Shown piece after piece: positions 54,491 to 61,919 of a stretch of 64,000 bases of DNA; within the stretch, counting starts at the first letter, position 1, and the number at the start of each line of letters is the position of its first letter. This stretch comes from a virus. Below the pieces are notes generated by a model. It made no database searches, had not been told where the DNA came from, and saw only the letters and a program-made list of their open reading frames with translations. The DNA lies in IMG/VR virus record IMGVR_UViG_3300008448_000060, positions 1-64,000 of that record. One strand, written 5' to 3'. Both the position numbers and the translations under genes were made by a program.

Positions 54491-54898
54491 ATGAAAAAAA
54501 TAATAACATGTATAGCAATTTTATTGTCTATATTTTCTATAAACTTTATCACTAACACAGCGAGTGCAGCTGACAACAATGGTCATGGATTTGTCTATCA
54601 TCGTTCAGACTGTTCTCCAGGATGGGTAAGATTGTATGGGGATGGTGGTCGTATGCGTGGCACTGAGTGTGGGCAATGGCTGAGTGAGTTTGCAATGGAA
54701 GTGATACACACAACAGATTACAATTTTAATGTGGATCAACTGACGTGTTTGGGCACACAATTCAGTTTTCAAAATTATTGGGCGAATTATCATATCTCAG
54801 ATGATGAACTTAGAAATTGCAATCTAGAAGTATTGATCAATCCAGAATTTAAAAAACTTTTTAATAAAAAAGTGCGTTTTAATAGACTAAGCGATTAA
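54491..54898 (+). CDS. Exported cysteine-containing protein, 135 aa
   Basis: MKKIITCIAILLSIFSINFI followed by TNTASAAD gives a good signal peptide with cleavage at ASA-AD (about residue 27). The mature part of about 108 residues has four cysteines (RSDCSPGW, GTECGQWL, LTCLG and RNCNLE), possibly two disulphides. An earlier in-frame ATG exists inside regA, but this start gives the proper signal peptide. A periplasmic role is implied. Not recognised. Confidence 0.6.
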   Translation: MKKIITCIAILLSIFSINFITNTASAADNNGHGFVYHRSDCSPGWVRLYGDGGRMRGTECGQWLSEFAMEVIHTTDYNFNVDQLTCLGTQFSFQNYWANYHISDDELRNCNLEVLINPEFKKLFNKKVRFNRLSD

Positions 54899-54899
54899 T

Positions 54900-55055
54900 A
54901 TGTTTTATATTTGGCATACTTTATTAATAGTTGCTTTTATAGTTATGGCATTCTTTATGGGTCTTATTTTAGGTAAGAAAATAGACTCAAAGACACGAAA
55001 TTTAAGCTTATTGAATAAAAAAAAAGATAATAAATTCAATAACTTGAATAAATAA
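54900..55055 (+). CDS. Small membrane protein, 51 aa
   Basis: MFYIWHTLLIVAFIVMAFFM followed by GLILGKK is one transmembrane helix at the start, followed by a basic, asparagine-rich cytoplasmic tail of about 26 residues. Starts one base after the exported protein gene, so probably coexpressed. Unknown function. Confidence 0.55.
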   Translation: MFYIWHTLLIVAFIVMAFFMGLILGKKIDSKTRNLSLLNKKKDNKFNNLNK

Positions 55056-55056
55056 T

Positions 55057-55162
55057 ATTGTATAGGTACTAGTAATTTTAAAAATAATACCTATATAATA
55101 GTGTATATTCGATCGTTGTATCGAATATAACACACCTGATTGTTCCAATAGTGGAAAGTCAG
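55057..55162 (+). ncRNA. Candidate structured RNA: three consecutive hairpins before the phasin-like/Hsp20 operon
   Basis: Hairpin 1 (55057-55099): ATTGTATAGGTA with TACCTATATAAT, 12 pairs, one G-U. Hairpin 2 (55101-55133): TATATTCGAT / ATCGAATATA, 10 perfect pairs, six-base loop, extended by GTG/CAC across a bulged A. Hairpin 3 (55136-55162): CTGA/TCAG outside and TTCC/GGAA inside an internal loop. The gaps between them are one and two bases. No T tract follows any of them. The next gene starts 36 bases later with an AGGAGG ribosome site. Confidence 0.5.
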
Positions 55163-55198
55163 TAGTAAATAATAACCTTGCTTTCATAGGAGGATATA

Positions 55199-55402
55199 AT
55201 GATAGCACACATAAACCAAGCGATTGACACTCTGTCAAACGCACAAAAGTCTGTTGTTGAAACATTCATCAAAGACTCAAAAGTAGCAGAACCAGTAAAT
55301 TCAATTATTGATGCTACTCAAACTTTTAGCAAAACATTAGCAAAATCATTCGTAAGCTTAGGCGAAACATTTGTTGCGAACGTTAGCAAAGGAGGAAAGT
55401 AA
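55199..55402 (+). CDS. Small helical phasin-like protein, 67 aa
   Basis: An all-helical, alanine- and serine-rich protein (NQAIDTLSNAQKSVVETFIK, SIIDATQTFSKTLAKSFVSL) that resembles the amphipathic helices of phasins, but is far shorter. It has the best Shine-Dalgarno of the region (AGGAGG) and its stop overlaps the Hsp20 start, so the two are made together. It might stabilise or target aggregates with the chaperone; this is an inference. Confidence 0.45.
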   Translation: MIAHINQAIDTLSNAQKSVVETFIKDSKVAEPVNSIIDATQTFSKTLAKSFVSLGETFVANVSKGGK

Positions 55403-55854
55403 TGACTAGACTTCCTACTTTTTTTAATGACGCATTCAAAGACTTCGATAAGTTTTTCGTAGGATTCGATGATCAATTAGCACGATTCCACGATATACAC
55501 GAGTCATTTGGAAAAATGATACCAAACTATCCACCATACAACTTAAAAAAAGTTGATGATAACAAATATGTTATTGAAGTGGCTGTTGCTGGGTTTGCAA
55601 AATCAGATATTGAAATCACATTAGAAGATGACAAATTAATCATCAAAGGTGAATCAAAATCTGACGAAACAAAATCAGATTCAAAAGATATTGAACTATA
55701 CAAAGGTATAGCAAATCGTGCATTCGAAAGATCGTTTGCATTATCTGATAACATCGAAGTAAAAGATGCTCAGTATCTAAATGGTATGTTAAAAGTTGTT
55801 CTAGAAAGAATAATCCCAGAACACAAAAAACCAAAAAAAATAGCAGTAAAATAA
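55402..55854 (+). CDS. hsp20: Small heat shock protein Hsp20
   Basis: ATP-independent chaperone. The alpha-crystallin domain runs from about residue 47 to 142: YNLKKVDDNKYVIEVAVAGF, then DIEITLEDDKLIIKGESK, RAFERSFALSDNIEVKDAQY and the dimer strand LNGMLKVVLER. The N-terminal 40 residues are phenylalanine-rich and the last residues basic. Length 150 is normal for IbpA-type proteins. Hsp20 is a frequent cargo of marine T4-like phages. Confidence 0.93.
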   Translation: MTRLPTFFNDAFKDFDKFFVGFDDQLARFHDIHESFGKMIPNYPPYNLKKVDDNKYVIEVAVAGFAKSDIEITLEDDKLIIKGESKSDETKSDSKDIELYKGIANRAFERSFALSDNIEVKDAQYLNGMLKVVLERIIPEHKKPKKIAVK

Positions 55855-55870
55855 TAATACTGTTTTAAGA

Positions 55871-55902
55871 GGATTGGTAGAGTTTAATTATTCTACCAAT
55901 CC
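55871..55902 (+). terminator. Strong hairpin after Hsp20, terminator-like but without T tract
   Basis: GGATTGGTAGA and TCTACCAATCC form 11 perfect pairs with a 10-base loop, starting 16 bases after the Hsp20 stop. No poly-U follows (AAACTTATT), so it may be a processing or stability element rather than an intrinsic terminator. Confidence 0.5.
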
Positions 55903-55926
55903 AAACTTATTAAGAGATAAAATAAA

Positions 55927-56091
55927 ATGATTCCTTATAACGTTTGTGAAAACAAATGGGTAAGTAATACTAAAAAAATTGTTAAAAATAATTGGGATAA
56001 ACTTCCAATCATTTGTCAAATAACAGTCTATATGATGGTTATTTCAATTTTTGTTTTAGGTATGCTTACAGCATTTAAAAGTTTTCTATAA
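55927..56091 (+). CDS. Small membrane protein, 54 aa
   Basis: MIPYNVCENKWVSNTKKIVK followed by a C-terminal hydrophobic helix (QITVYMMVISIFVLGMLTAF). Basic N-terminal half suggests cytoplasmic N-terminus. A moderate AAGAGA ribosome site lies before the ATG. Function unknown. Confidence 0.5.
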   Translation: MIPYNVCENKWVSNTKKIVKNNWDKLPIICQITVYMMVISIFVLGMLTAFKSFL

Positions 56092-56093
56092 AA

Positions 56094-56276
56094 ATGAGCA
56101 ATCTCTCAAGAGATTGTATTTTTCGTCTTGAATCTTTGGGCATTCCTTGTTGTTTGCTTAAAGGTTGCAAGTGCGAAGAATCTTTCAATCTTGAAAAAGA
56201 AACAAAAACCCCAGATAAATCTATTCCAAAAACACCATCAGAATTACTCCAGGATGAATTAGAGCCGATTCTTTAA
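56094..56276 (+). CDS. Hypothetical cysteine-rich protein, 60 aa
   Basis: MSNLSRDCIFRLESLGIPCC followed by LLKGCKCEESF places five cysteines in the first 27 residues (C8, C19, C20, C25, C27), a possible small metal-binding site. The C-terminal half is acidic and proline-rich (KTPDKSIPKTPSELLQDELE). Starts two bases after the previous gene. Not recognised. Confidence 0.4.
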   Translation: MSNLSRDCIFRLESLGIPCCLLKGCKCEESFNLEKETKTPDKSIPKTPSELLQDELEPIL

Positions 56277-56279
56277 ACC

Positions 56280-56308
56280 TTTACACACAAGTATTTTTAT
56301 AGTATAAT
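56280..56308 (+). promoter_or_regulatory. Early promoter of the Sm-like gene (leaderless)
   Basis: TTTACA, 17 bases, TATAAT at 56303-56308, with TTTTTATAG before the -10. Predicted start 56315, ATG at 56316. Confidence 0.8.
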
Positions 56309-56315
56309 ATAGTCT

Positions 56316-56636
56316 ATGAATCAAAATAATCCACAAGTTAAAATAATCGTATTGTTAAATGGTCAACATATGATTGGTAAAGTAATTAGAGAAGATGAAA
56401 AAGAACTTATTGTTGAAGCACCTGCTGTTATATTAACAGGTGAAGATAATAAAGAACCAAAAAGAATGTCATTAGCATTCGCACCATTTCTACCCTTTTC
56501 ATCTGATAAAACATTTACTTTTAGATCAGATATGATATTAACAACATCAATTCCAGCAGAAGCATTAACTAACGAATATAATCGTATGTTTGGTTCTGGT
56601 TTGGATATTATAACAAAACCATCTTTAATAGTATAA
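56316..56636 (+). CDS. Sm-like small-barrel protein, 106 aa (paralogue of 41256)
   Basis: VLLNGQHMIGKVIREDEKEL followed by IVEAPAVILTG, and then SLAFAPFLPFSSDKTFTFRS, has the strand-turn-strand pattern of Sm/SH3-type barrels and matches the 180-residue protein at 41256 over the conserved EDEKE and F-rich strands. It lacks the acidic C-terminal tail of that paralogue. Similar unannotated proteins exist in cyanophages. RNA or protein binding is possible. The mRNA is predicted leaderless. Confidence 0.5.
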   Translation: MNQNNPQVKIIVLLNGQHMIGKVIREDEKELIVEAPAVILTGEDNKEPKRMSLAFAPFLPFSSDKTFTFRSDMILTTSIPAEALTNEYNRMFGSGLDIITKPSLIV

Positions 56637-56644
56637 TTAAAGGT

Positions 56645-56673
56645 TTTACTTCCAAGAAATTTTATAGTATAAT
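56645..56673 (+). promoter_or_regulatory. Early promoter of the winged-helix gene
   Basis: TTTACT, 17 bases, TATAAT at 56668-56673; identical over 32 bases to the promoter at 46393. Leader about 53 bases with an AAGGAG ribosome site. Confidence 0.82.
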
Positions 56674-56727
56674 ATAGGGAGTAAAGTAAAAAATAAACAA
56701 TATAGTATAACAAGGAGTAAATATATA

Positions 56728-57078
56728 ATGACTATACTAAGAAAAATATTTGGTTCAAGAACTTCTACAAGAAGAACTATGAAACAAGTATCAAAAAAAG
56801 AACAAGTGCTTAACCTTTTATCAAAAGGTAAAAACGTTGCATGGCAGACAATTAGAGACAGATTTGATCTAGAGTCTCCAAGAGCGATGATTGATACATT
56901 AAGAGCAGAGGGTCATATGATTTATGGCAATAAAATTGCTGGTAAAACATATTACAGACTTGGCAATCCAACAAGAGCAATTATTGCTGCTGGGATTGAA
57001 GCTTTATATGGTACAAAATTCAAATATTCTAATTGGAAAAATCCAGTAAGAAAATCTGAATTATCACCAATTAACTAA
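56728..57078 (+). CDS. Small winged-helix DNA-binding-like protein, 116 aa
   Basis: Residues 20-80 (SKKEQVLNLLSKGKNVAWQT followed by IRDRFDLESPRAMIDTLRAE, GHMIYGNKI) read as a helix-turn-helix with a beta wing ending at KTYYRLGN. The N-terminus is basic. Similar small regulators occur in cyanophages. It may be an early transcription regulator; targets unknown. It ends 155 bases before DNA polymerase, with a structured RNA region between them. Confidence 0.55.
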   Translation: MTILRKIFGSRTSTRRTMKQVSKKEQVLNLLSKGKNVAWQTIRDRFDLESPRAMIDTLRAEGHMIYGNKIAGKTYYRLGNPTRAIIAAGIEALYGTKFKYSNWKNPVRKSELSPIN

Positions 57079-57085
57079 TTAAAGA

Positions 57086-57192
57086 ATTTACTGAGAGGGC
57101 TAAATCCTCGCCAGTAAATAGTGGTGTGCCTTTATCTTCTTCTTCTTAGAGCGAAGAAATTTGTTATGTGCCTTCAAATGTGGCACACCACT
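57086..57192 (+). ncRNA. Candidate structured leader of DNA polymerase gene with alternative pairings
   Basis: Hairpin A: ATTTACTG (57086-57093) with CAGTAAAT (57112-57119), continued by GAGG/CCTC. Directly adjacent, hairpin B: AGTGGTGTGCC (57120-57130) with GGCACACCACT (57182-57192), 11 perfect pairs. Inside B, TGTGCC (57167-57172) can instead pair with GGCACA (57182-57187), so B and this inner hairpin exclude each other. A TTCTTC/GAAGAA hairpin (57140-57158) also fits inside. The 155-base gap holds no gene. Confidence 0.5.
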
Positions 57193-57208
57193 CATTAATA
57201 AAAAGGTT

Positions 57209-57221
57209 GCGATATATTCGC
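57209..57221 (+). promoter_or_regulatory. Hairpin next to the gp43 start
   Basis: GCGA, TATAT, TCGC: 4-bp stem 12 bases before the gp43 ATG, where a Shine-Dalgarno is otherwise unclear (only GAGAAAG). T4 gp43 represses its own translation by binding a hairpin at this place, so this may be the operator. Confidence 0.4.
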
Positions 57222-57233
57222 GAGAAAGACTAA

Positions 57234-59738
57234 ATGAATTCTAAAATAGGTACAAATTTTTACACTAACGTTTCCACTACAGCCAACGATGTGCTCGTTC
57301 GAGCAATCACTGACGTTGGTACTCGAATCCAAGAAAGAATCCCATTTAAACCACACTGTTATATTACCAAAGGAACTGGTAATACACCCTATAAAACACT
57401 AGACGGAAAACCTTGTTATAGAGTTAATTTTGACTCTATGAAACATGCGAGAACATTCTTTGATGAATTTAAAACGATTTCTAATTTTGACGTGCATGGA
57501 ATGCTTTCATTCACTCATCAATATATTAATCAAGCATATCCTGAAGCAAGTTTAGATTTTGATTATTACAAAATAAGAATCTACTCTTTAGATATAGAAA
57601 CAACAACTGAGAATGGTTTTCCAGATGTAAATAATCCAACCGAATCTATTATACTTCTTTCAGTACAAGACATTCATACTAAAAAAATCATTACATGGGG
57701 ATTAAAAAAATATACAGGAGAACGTACAGATGTTGAATATCGTGCTTTCCCTGATGAGAATGCTATGCTTGATGACTTCATTAAGTGGTGGCATAAAAAT
57801 TGTCCAGATATTATTACTGGTTGGAATGTAGGTGCATTTGACACAGTTTATCTTTATAAAAGAATTCAATTATTACTAGGTGATTACACTGCTAAAAAAC
57901 TAAGTCCATGGTCTTTTATTTCATCTAAAACAGTTTCAGTAAGAAATAAACAAACAACATATATTGATTTTGAAGGAACATCTCTTTTAGATTATATGAG
58001 TTTGTATAAAAAATATACTTACACAAACAAAGAATCTTATAAACTTATTGATATAGCACAAGATGAATTAGGTGTGACTAAATTAGATCATAGTGAATAT
58101 GCTTCATTTAAAGAATTTTACACAAAAAACTGGAATAAGTTTGTTGATTATAACATAAGAGATACTGAATTAATTACTCAACTAGAAGATAAAATGCGTC
58201 TTTTAGAATTAATTGTCACTTTTGCATATAAAGCGAAAGTTAATTTTACTGATGTTTATTCTCAAGTAAGAACTTGGGATATGATTATTCATAATCATCT
58301 TATACAAAAAAATATTATTATCCCACCTAAAAAGCCAGTGGGGAAAAGTCAACAGTTTGAAGGAGCATATGTAAAAGACCCAATCTTAGGAATGCATAAA
58401 TGGGTTGTTGGGTTTGACTTAACTTCACTTTACCCACATTTAATTATGCACTATAATATCTCGCCAGAAACAATTCAAAATAAAACTTACAAATCAGGAG
58501 TAGATCATTATCTAAACAATCCAGCTGAGTTTCAAGATGATGAAACTGTAGCAGCAAATGGTTCAGTTTATACAAATAAAATTGAGGGGATGCTTCCTAA
58601 TATTATGAACACTTTTTATGCTGAGAGAGATGTTGCTAAAAAGAAAATGATAGAAGCTGAAAAACAATTTCAAACAACTAAAGACCCTAAGCTTAAAAAA
58701 GTTATATCAAAATATAATAATGAACAAATGGCTTACAAGATCGCTTTAAATAGTGCTTATGGTGCGATAGGTAATGAACATTTTAGATATTTCGATATAC
58801 GTATGGCTGAAGCAATCACACTTGGTGGACAACTTGCTATAAAATGGATTCATAATAAGATGAATGATTATATGAACAAAATTTTAAAAACTGAAAATAA
58901 AGATTATATTATTGCTGTTGATACAGATTCAATTTATGTAAATTTTGAAAAAATAGTAGAGAAAGCATTTTTAGATGCACCTGATAGATCAAAAATTGTA
59001 GCATTTATAGATAAAATTTGTAAAGATAAAATTATACCATATATTAATACTTGTTATGATGAATTGGCAAAACGTCATAATGCTAAGAATAAAATGATAA
59101 TGAAACGAGAGAGTATTTCTGATAGAGCAATATGGACTGCTAAGAAAAGATATATTCTTTCAGTATTAGATCAAGAGGGTATTTCTTATAGTACACCTAA
59201 ATTTAAAATAATGGGTTTAGAAATTGTTAAATCAAGTACACCTATGATTGTAAGGAAAAAACTTAAAGATGCTCTTCCTATTATATTATATGGCAATCAA
59301 TATGAATTATTTAATTTTATTAACAACTATAAAAAAGAATTTTATAATTTAACACCAGAACAGATTGCATTCCCTAGATCATGTCAAGGAATAAATGAGT
59401 ATGCAGATCCTGTTAAAATTTATAAACTGTCAACACCAATGCACACTCGTGGTGCTTTAATGCATAATCATTTTGTAAATAAAATGAAACTAACAAAGAA
59501 AATAGAACTTATAAGAGAAAGCGATAAAATCAAATTCATTCATCTTAAAACACCAAACCCTTTACAATCTACAAATGTGATTGCTTTTTTAGATACATTA
59601 CCAACTGAGTTTAAAGTACATCAATATATCGACTATGATACAATGTTTCAAAAAGTATTTTTAGATGCTTTAAAGTTAATTATTACACCATTGGGGTGGA
59701 AAACTGAAGAAACGAGTAGTTTAGAGGATTTCTTTTAA
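57234..59738 (+). CDS. 43: DNA polymerase gp43 (family B)
   Basis: Replicative polymerase with proofreading exonuclease. Exo I SLDIETTTENG (Asp120/Glu122), polymerase motif A VGFDLTSLYPHLIM (Asp395), motif B KIALNSAYGAIGNEHFRYFD and motif C VDTDSIYVNF (Asp563 and Asp565) are intact. Length 834 residues (T4: 898). The C-terminus SSLEDFF is a typical clamp-binding peptide. The gene is uninterrupted and no intron is present. Confidence 0.97.
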   Translation: MNSKIGTNFYTNVSTTANDVLVRAITDVGTRIQERIPFKPHCYITKGTGNTPYKTLDGKPCYRVNFDSMKHARTFFDEFKTISNFDVHGMLSFTHQYINQAYPEASLDFDYYKIRIYSLDIETTTENGFPDVNNPTESIILLSVQDIHTKKIITWGLKKYTGERTDVEYRAFPDENAMLDDFIKWWHKNCPDIITGWNVGAFDTVYLYKRIQLLLGDYTAKKLSPWSFISSKTVSVRNKQTTYIDFEGTSLLDYMSLYKKYTYTNKESYKLIDIAQDELGVTKLDHSEYASFKEFYTKNWNKFVDYNIRDTELITQLEDKMRLLELIVTFAYKAKVNFTDVYSQVRTWDMIIHNHLIQKNIIIPPKKPVGKSQQFEGAYVKDPILGMHKWVVGFDLTSLYPHLIMHYNISPETIQNKTYKSGVDHYLNNPAEFQDDETVAANGSVYTNKIEGMLPNIMNTFYAERDVAKKKMIEAEKQFQTTKDPKLKKVISKYNNEQMAYKIALNSAYGAIGNEHFRYFDIRMAEAITLGGQLAIKWIHNKMNDYMNKILKTENKDYIIAVDTDSIYVNFEKIVEKAFLDAPDRSKIVAFIDKICKDKIIPYINTCYDELAKRHNAKNKMIMKRESISDRAIWTAKKRYILSVLDQEGISYSTPKFKIMGLEIVKSSTPMIVRKKLKDALPIILYGNQYELFNFINNYKKEFYNLTPEQIAFPRSCQGINEYADPVKIYKLSTPMHTRGALMHNHFVNKMKLTKKIELIRESDKIKFIHLKTPNPLQSTNVIAFLDTLPTEFKVHQYIDYDTMFQKVFLDALKLIITPLGWKTEETSSLEDFF

Positions 59739-59779
59739 ATAAGCTATTGATTTTATTAACTTTTTTCTTTGAAAAAAAC

Positions 59780-59808
59780 TTTACTTTTAAGAAAAAATAT
59801 GGTATAAT
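59780..59808 (+). promoter_or_regulatory. Early promoter upstream of the 59818 gene
   Basis: TTTACT, 17 bases, TATAAT at 59803-59808. Predicted start about 59815, three bases before the ATG. Confidence 0.78.
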
Positions 59809-59817
59809 ATAGGTTGT

Positions 59818-60033
59818 ATGAGTAATAAAAATATATTAAAAACTGAAGATATATTAACTGCTATTGATGTTTGTTCAAATATATTAATAGATACATTAAA
59901 AGACGTTGAATATCTTGAAGTTAAAAAAGCAGAGGGTGATCTTACTGATAGTGAATATCAAGACTTACATTATGCTCGTGGATATTCTGATGCTATTCGT
60001 ACAACAATAAAATATCTAGAAACAATAAAATAA
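59818..60033 (+). CDS. Hypothetical helical protein, 71 aa
   Basis: Predicted all-helical: KTEDILTAIDVCSNILIDTL followed by KAEGDLTDSEYQDLHYARGY and DAIRTTIKYLETIK. No known domain. Driven by an early promoter with almost no leader and followed three bases later by the next gene. Confidence 0.45.
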   Translation: MSNKNILKTEDILTAIDVCSNILIDTLKDVEYLEVKKAEGDLTDSEYQDLHYARGYSDAIRTTIKYLETIK

Positions 60034-60036
60034 ACT

Positions 60037-60582
60037 ATGAAATATATTGACACAGATCTACCAATAAAAAAAACTACCTTTAAACCAAATTACAAAAGTC
60101 AAAAAACAAAATTCAATAATGGAAATGAAGCATATATTCTTAGTGTAGTCAATTCTGTTGAAGCTGTTAATAAATTATATGGTGAATTTACCTTAGTGAC
60201 TGGTAGATATTCTGTATATGATACTGTATCTAAGACACACATAGCTGAATTAAAAACTAGAACCTTTGGTTTATACGATGAACATAATGAAAAGAAACTA
60301 CATCCATTTATATTAAGAGGGTTGATGATTGAAAAGAAAAAATATGACAATCTAATGAGGGTTTCAAAACAATTTAATAAACCAGCTTTGTATATTAATC
60401 ATTTACAAGGCGATCATTTAATTATTTTTAATTTAAATGAAATTGATCCTACAAAATTAAAATTAACTAATATGAAAGTGAAAGATAAAATAACTCAACA
60501 AATTATAATGAAACCGAGTTATCTACTCAACTATACACTTGGATCGTTTTATATTAATCAATTAGAAACACAATATGTTTAA
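60037..60582 (+). CDS. Hypothetical protein with possible PD-(D/E)XK-like motif, 181 aa
   Basis: The order SVYDTVSKTHIAELKTRTFG (acidic residue, then E-L-K) followed by a helix and ALYINHLQGDHLIIFNLNEI resembles the D...ExK core of a restriction-type nuclease fold. This is weak: only one motif and no clear upstream helix signature. Otherwise unknown. Its end overlaps the membrane protein gene downstream. Confidence 0.4.
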   Translation: MKYIDTDLPIKKTTFKPNYKSQKTKFNNGNEAYILSVVNSVEAVNKLYGEFTLVTGRYSVYDTVSKTHIAELKTRTFGLYDEHNEKKLHPFILRGLMIEKKKYDNLMRVSKQFNKPALYINHLQGDHLIIFNLNEIDPTKLKLTNMKVKDKITQQIIMKPSYLLNYTLGSFYINQLETQYV

Positions 60583-60817
60583 ATTTATATTTAAAGTTTT
60601 ATTAGTATTTTGTGTTGTATTCACAATCCATAGTTTGGCTCGTAAGAATCCAACCTATGATGCAGTAGTTTTGAATTTAATTCCAAACAGCTGTGATCGT
60701 GAATGTAAGAAAAAACTATTTGAAGCAGAGATGGAAGAATCTATGCAACAAATGGCTCGTAGTATTATGAGCGAATTACTACATCAAACAAAACAATTAA
60801 CTAAGGAGAAACAATAA
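60575..60817 (+). CDS. Small membrane protein, 80 aa
   Basis: MFKFIFKVLLVFCVVFTIHS is a transmembrane segment or uncleaved signal followed by a helical charged region with CDRECKKKL cysteines and a C-terminal coiled coil (AEMEESMQQMARSIMSELLH). First gene of an envelope cassette; overlaps both neighbours. Confidence 0.55.
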   Translation: MFKFIFKVLLVFCVVFTIHSLARKNPTYDAVVLNLIPNSCDRECKKKLFEAEMEESMQQMARSIMSELLHQTKQLTKEKQ

Positions 60818-61299
60818 TGAACACCAAAAATTTTGGAAGACATTTAGAAAATCCCAAAGTAAATGAAGAATCGTTTGAGAATAGAGAAAAAATGAGCACT
60901 CATAGAGAATGGGATTGGCAACCAAAAATTAAAATATCAAAATATACTAATCATAAAACTGATTTAATCGGTGCGATTATATTTGCAATTATATTAGTAT
61001 TACTTTTAACTTTTATGCCAAAATCTTCATATTCTTCTGAAAAACCAATTAAAGATGAAATTACAGAGTGGTACGAAAACACAACAATTTCTATTGCGAA
61101 TGAAATAATTTCTTTAGGAAACTTTGTAGTTAATGTTCCTGATAAAATAGGAACTGGATTATCTAATTTCTGGCAAGAAACAAAAACATATCAAATTGAA
61201 AGCTGGTCTAAAACAAGAGAAGAAAACCCACAAATATTTGATACTGTAAATAAAATTAAAGAATATTTTATTCCAACTGTAGAAACTAAAAAAGAATAA
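60817..61299 (+). CDS. Single-pass membrane protein, 160 aa
   Basis: An N-terminal charged domain (1-46), one strong transmembrane helix (DLIGAIIFAIILVLLLTFMP at about 49-68) and a C-terminal domain (KDEITEWYENTTISIANEII onward) of about 90 residues. Positive residues before the helix suggest the N-terminus faces the cytoplasm and the C-terminus the periplasm. No known family. Confidence 0.55.
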   Translation: MNTKNFGRHLENPKVNEESFENREKMSTHREWDWQPKIKISKYTNHKTDLIGAIIFAIILVLLLTFMPKSSYSSEKPIKDEITEWYENTTISIANEIISLGNFVVNVPDKIGTGLSNFWQETKTYQIESWSKTREENPQIFDTVNKIKEYFIPTVETKKE

Positions 61300-61512
61300 A
61301 TGTATATGTTGTATAATAAAATATTTACGCATAAACTAGTTGAAGATTTAGATGACGTAAGAGACTATGTTGAAAATGGTATGGCGATTGCTGCAATCAC
61401 AAGAATTAATTTAATTAAAAAAGATATATTAAAAGCATCAGATGCTATTCAACAACAAACTAAAATTAGAGGTAAGGTGACTGCAATTAGAAGAAAAGGA
61501 AACCATTGCTAA
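61300..61512 (+). CDS. Hypothetical helical protein, 70 aa
   Basis: YNKIFTHKLVEDLDDVRDYV followed by ENGMAIAAITRINLIKKDIL and KGNHC. No signal or membrane segment, unlike the neighbours; probably a cytoplasmic helical protein. The second methionine (61306) could be the real start. The stop overlaps the next start by one base. Confidence 0.45.
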   Translation: MYMLYNKIFTHKLVEDLDDVRDYVENGMAIAAITRINLIKKDILKASDAIQQQTKIRGKVTAIRRKGNHC

Positions 61513-61904
61513 TGAAAAAATTTATTTTTTTAACTTTATTTTATTTTGTGCTTAGTCTTTTCCTTGCGAAAGTAGTGAACGCACAAGCGATAGTAAGATC
61601 TTTCAATTCAGATGCATTTGTCACAGCTTATATTAATGGCAATGCGTATGGGTACGATGCTGATAGAATTAATCGACAATCTGGTCCGAGAAATTCCTGC
61701 ATTTATGAAAGTCAAGAGAGAACCAAAGATGGTGTAGTTATTGGCAGAGATGAAATAAAGCGATGCCACGAAGAAGTAAAAACTGGTGAAAGTGATTCTT
61801 CTTTTATAAAAGATTTGATTACATCACCTCTTGGTGAAACATTGATAGTACTAACATCTTCTCTTTTATTACAAAGAGTTGCTGCTGGTGCATCTACTAG
61901 ATAG
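61512..61904 (+). CDS. Exported membrane-associated protein, 130 aa
   Basis: MKKFIFLTLFYFVLSLFLAK followed by VVNAQAIV is a signal peptide (VNA-QA). The mature domain has two cysteines (SCIYESQERTKDGVVIGRDE and KRCHEE) and a second hydrophobic helix near the C-terminus (LGETLIVLTSSLLLQRVAAG). A TTG two codons upstream is disregarded. Likely anchored in the envelope. Confidence 0.55.
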   Translation: MKKFIFLTLFYFVLSLFLAKVVNAQAIVRSFNSDAFVTAYINGNAYGYDADRINRQSGPRNSCIYESQERTKDGVVIGRDEIKRCHEEVKTGESDSSFIKDLITSPLGETLIVLTSSLLLQRVAAGASTR

Positions 61905-61919
61905 AAAGGAGGAAACGAT

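Noticed and set aside
59761-59778. TTTTTTC/GAAAAAA inverted repeat before 59818
   Set aside because: A/T homopolymer pairing in an AT-rich region, overlaps the start of the promoter; no GC to make it stable.
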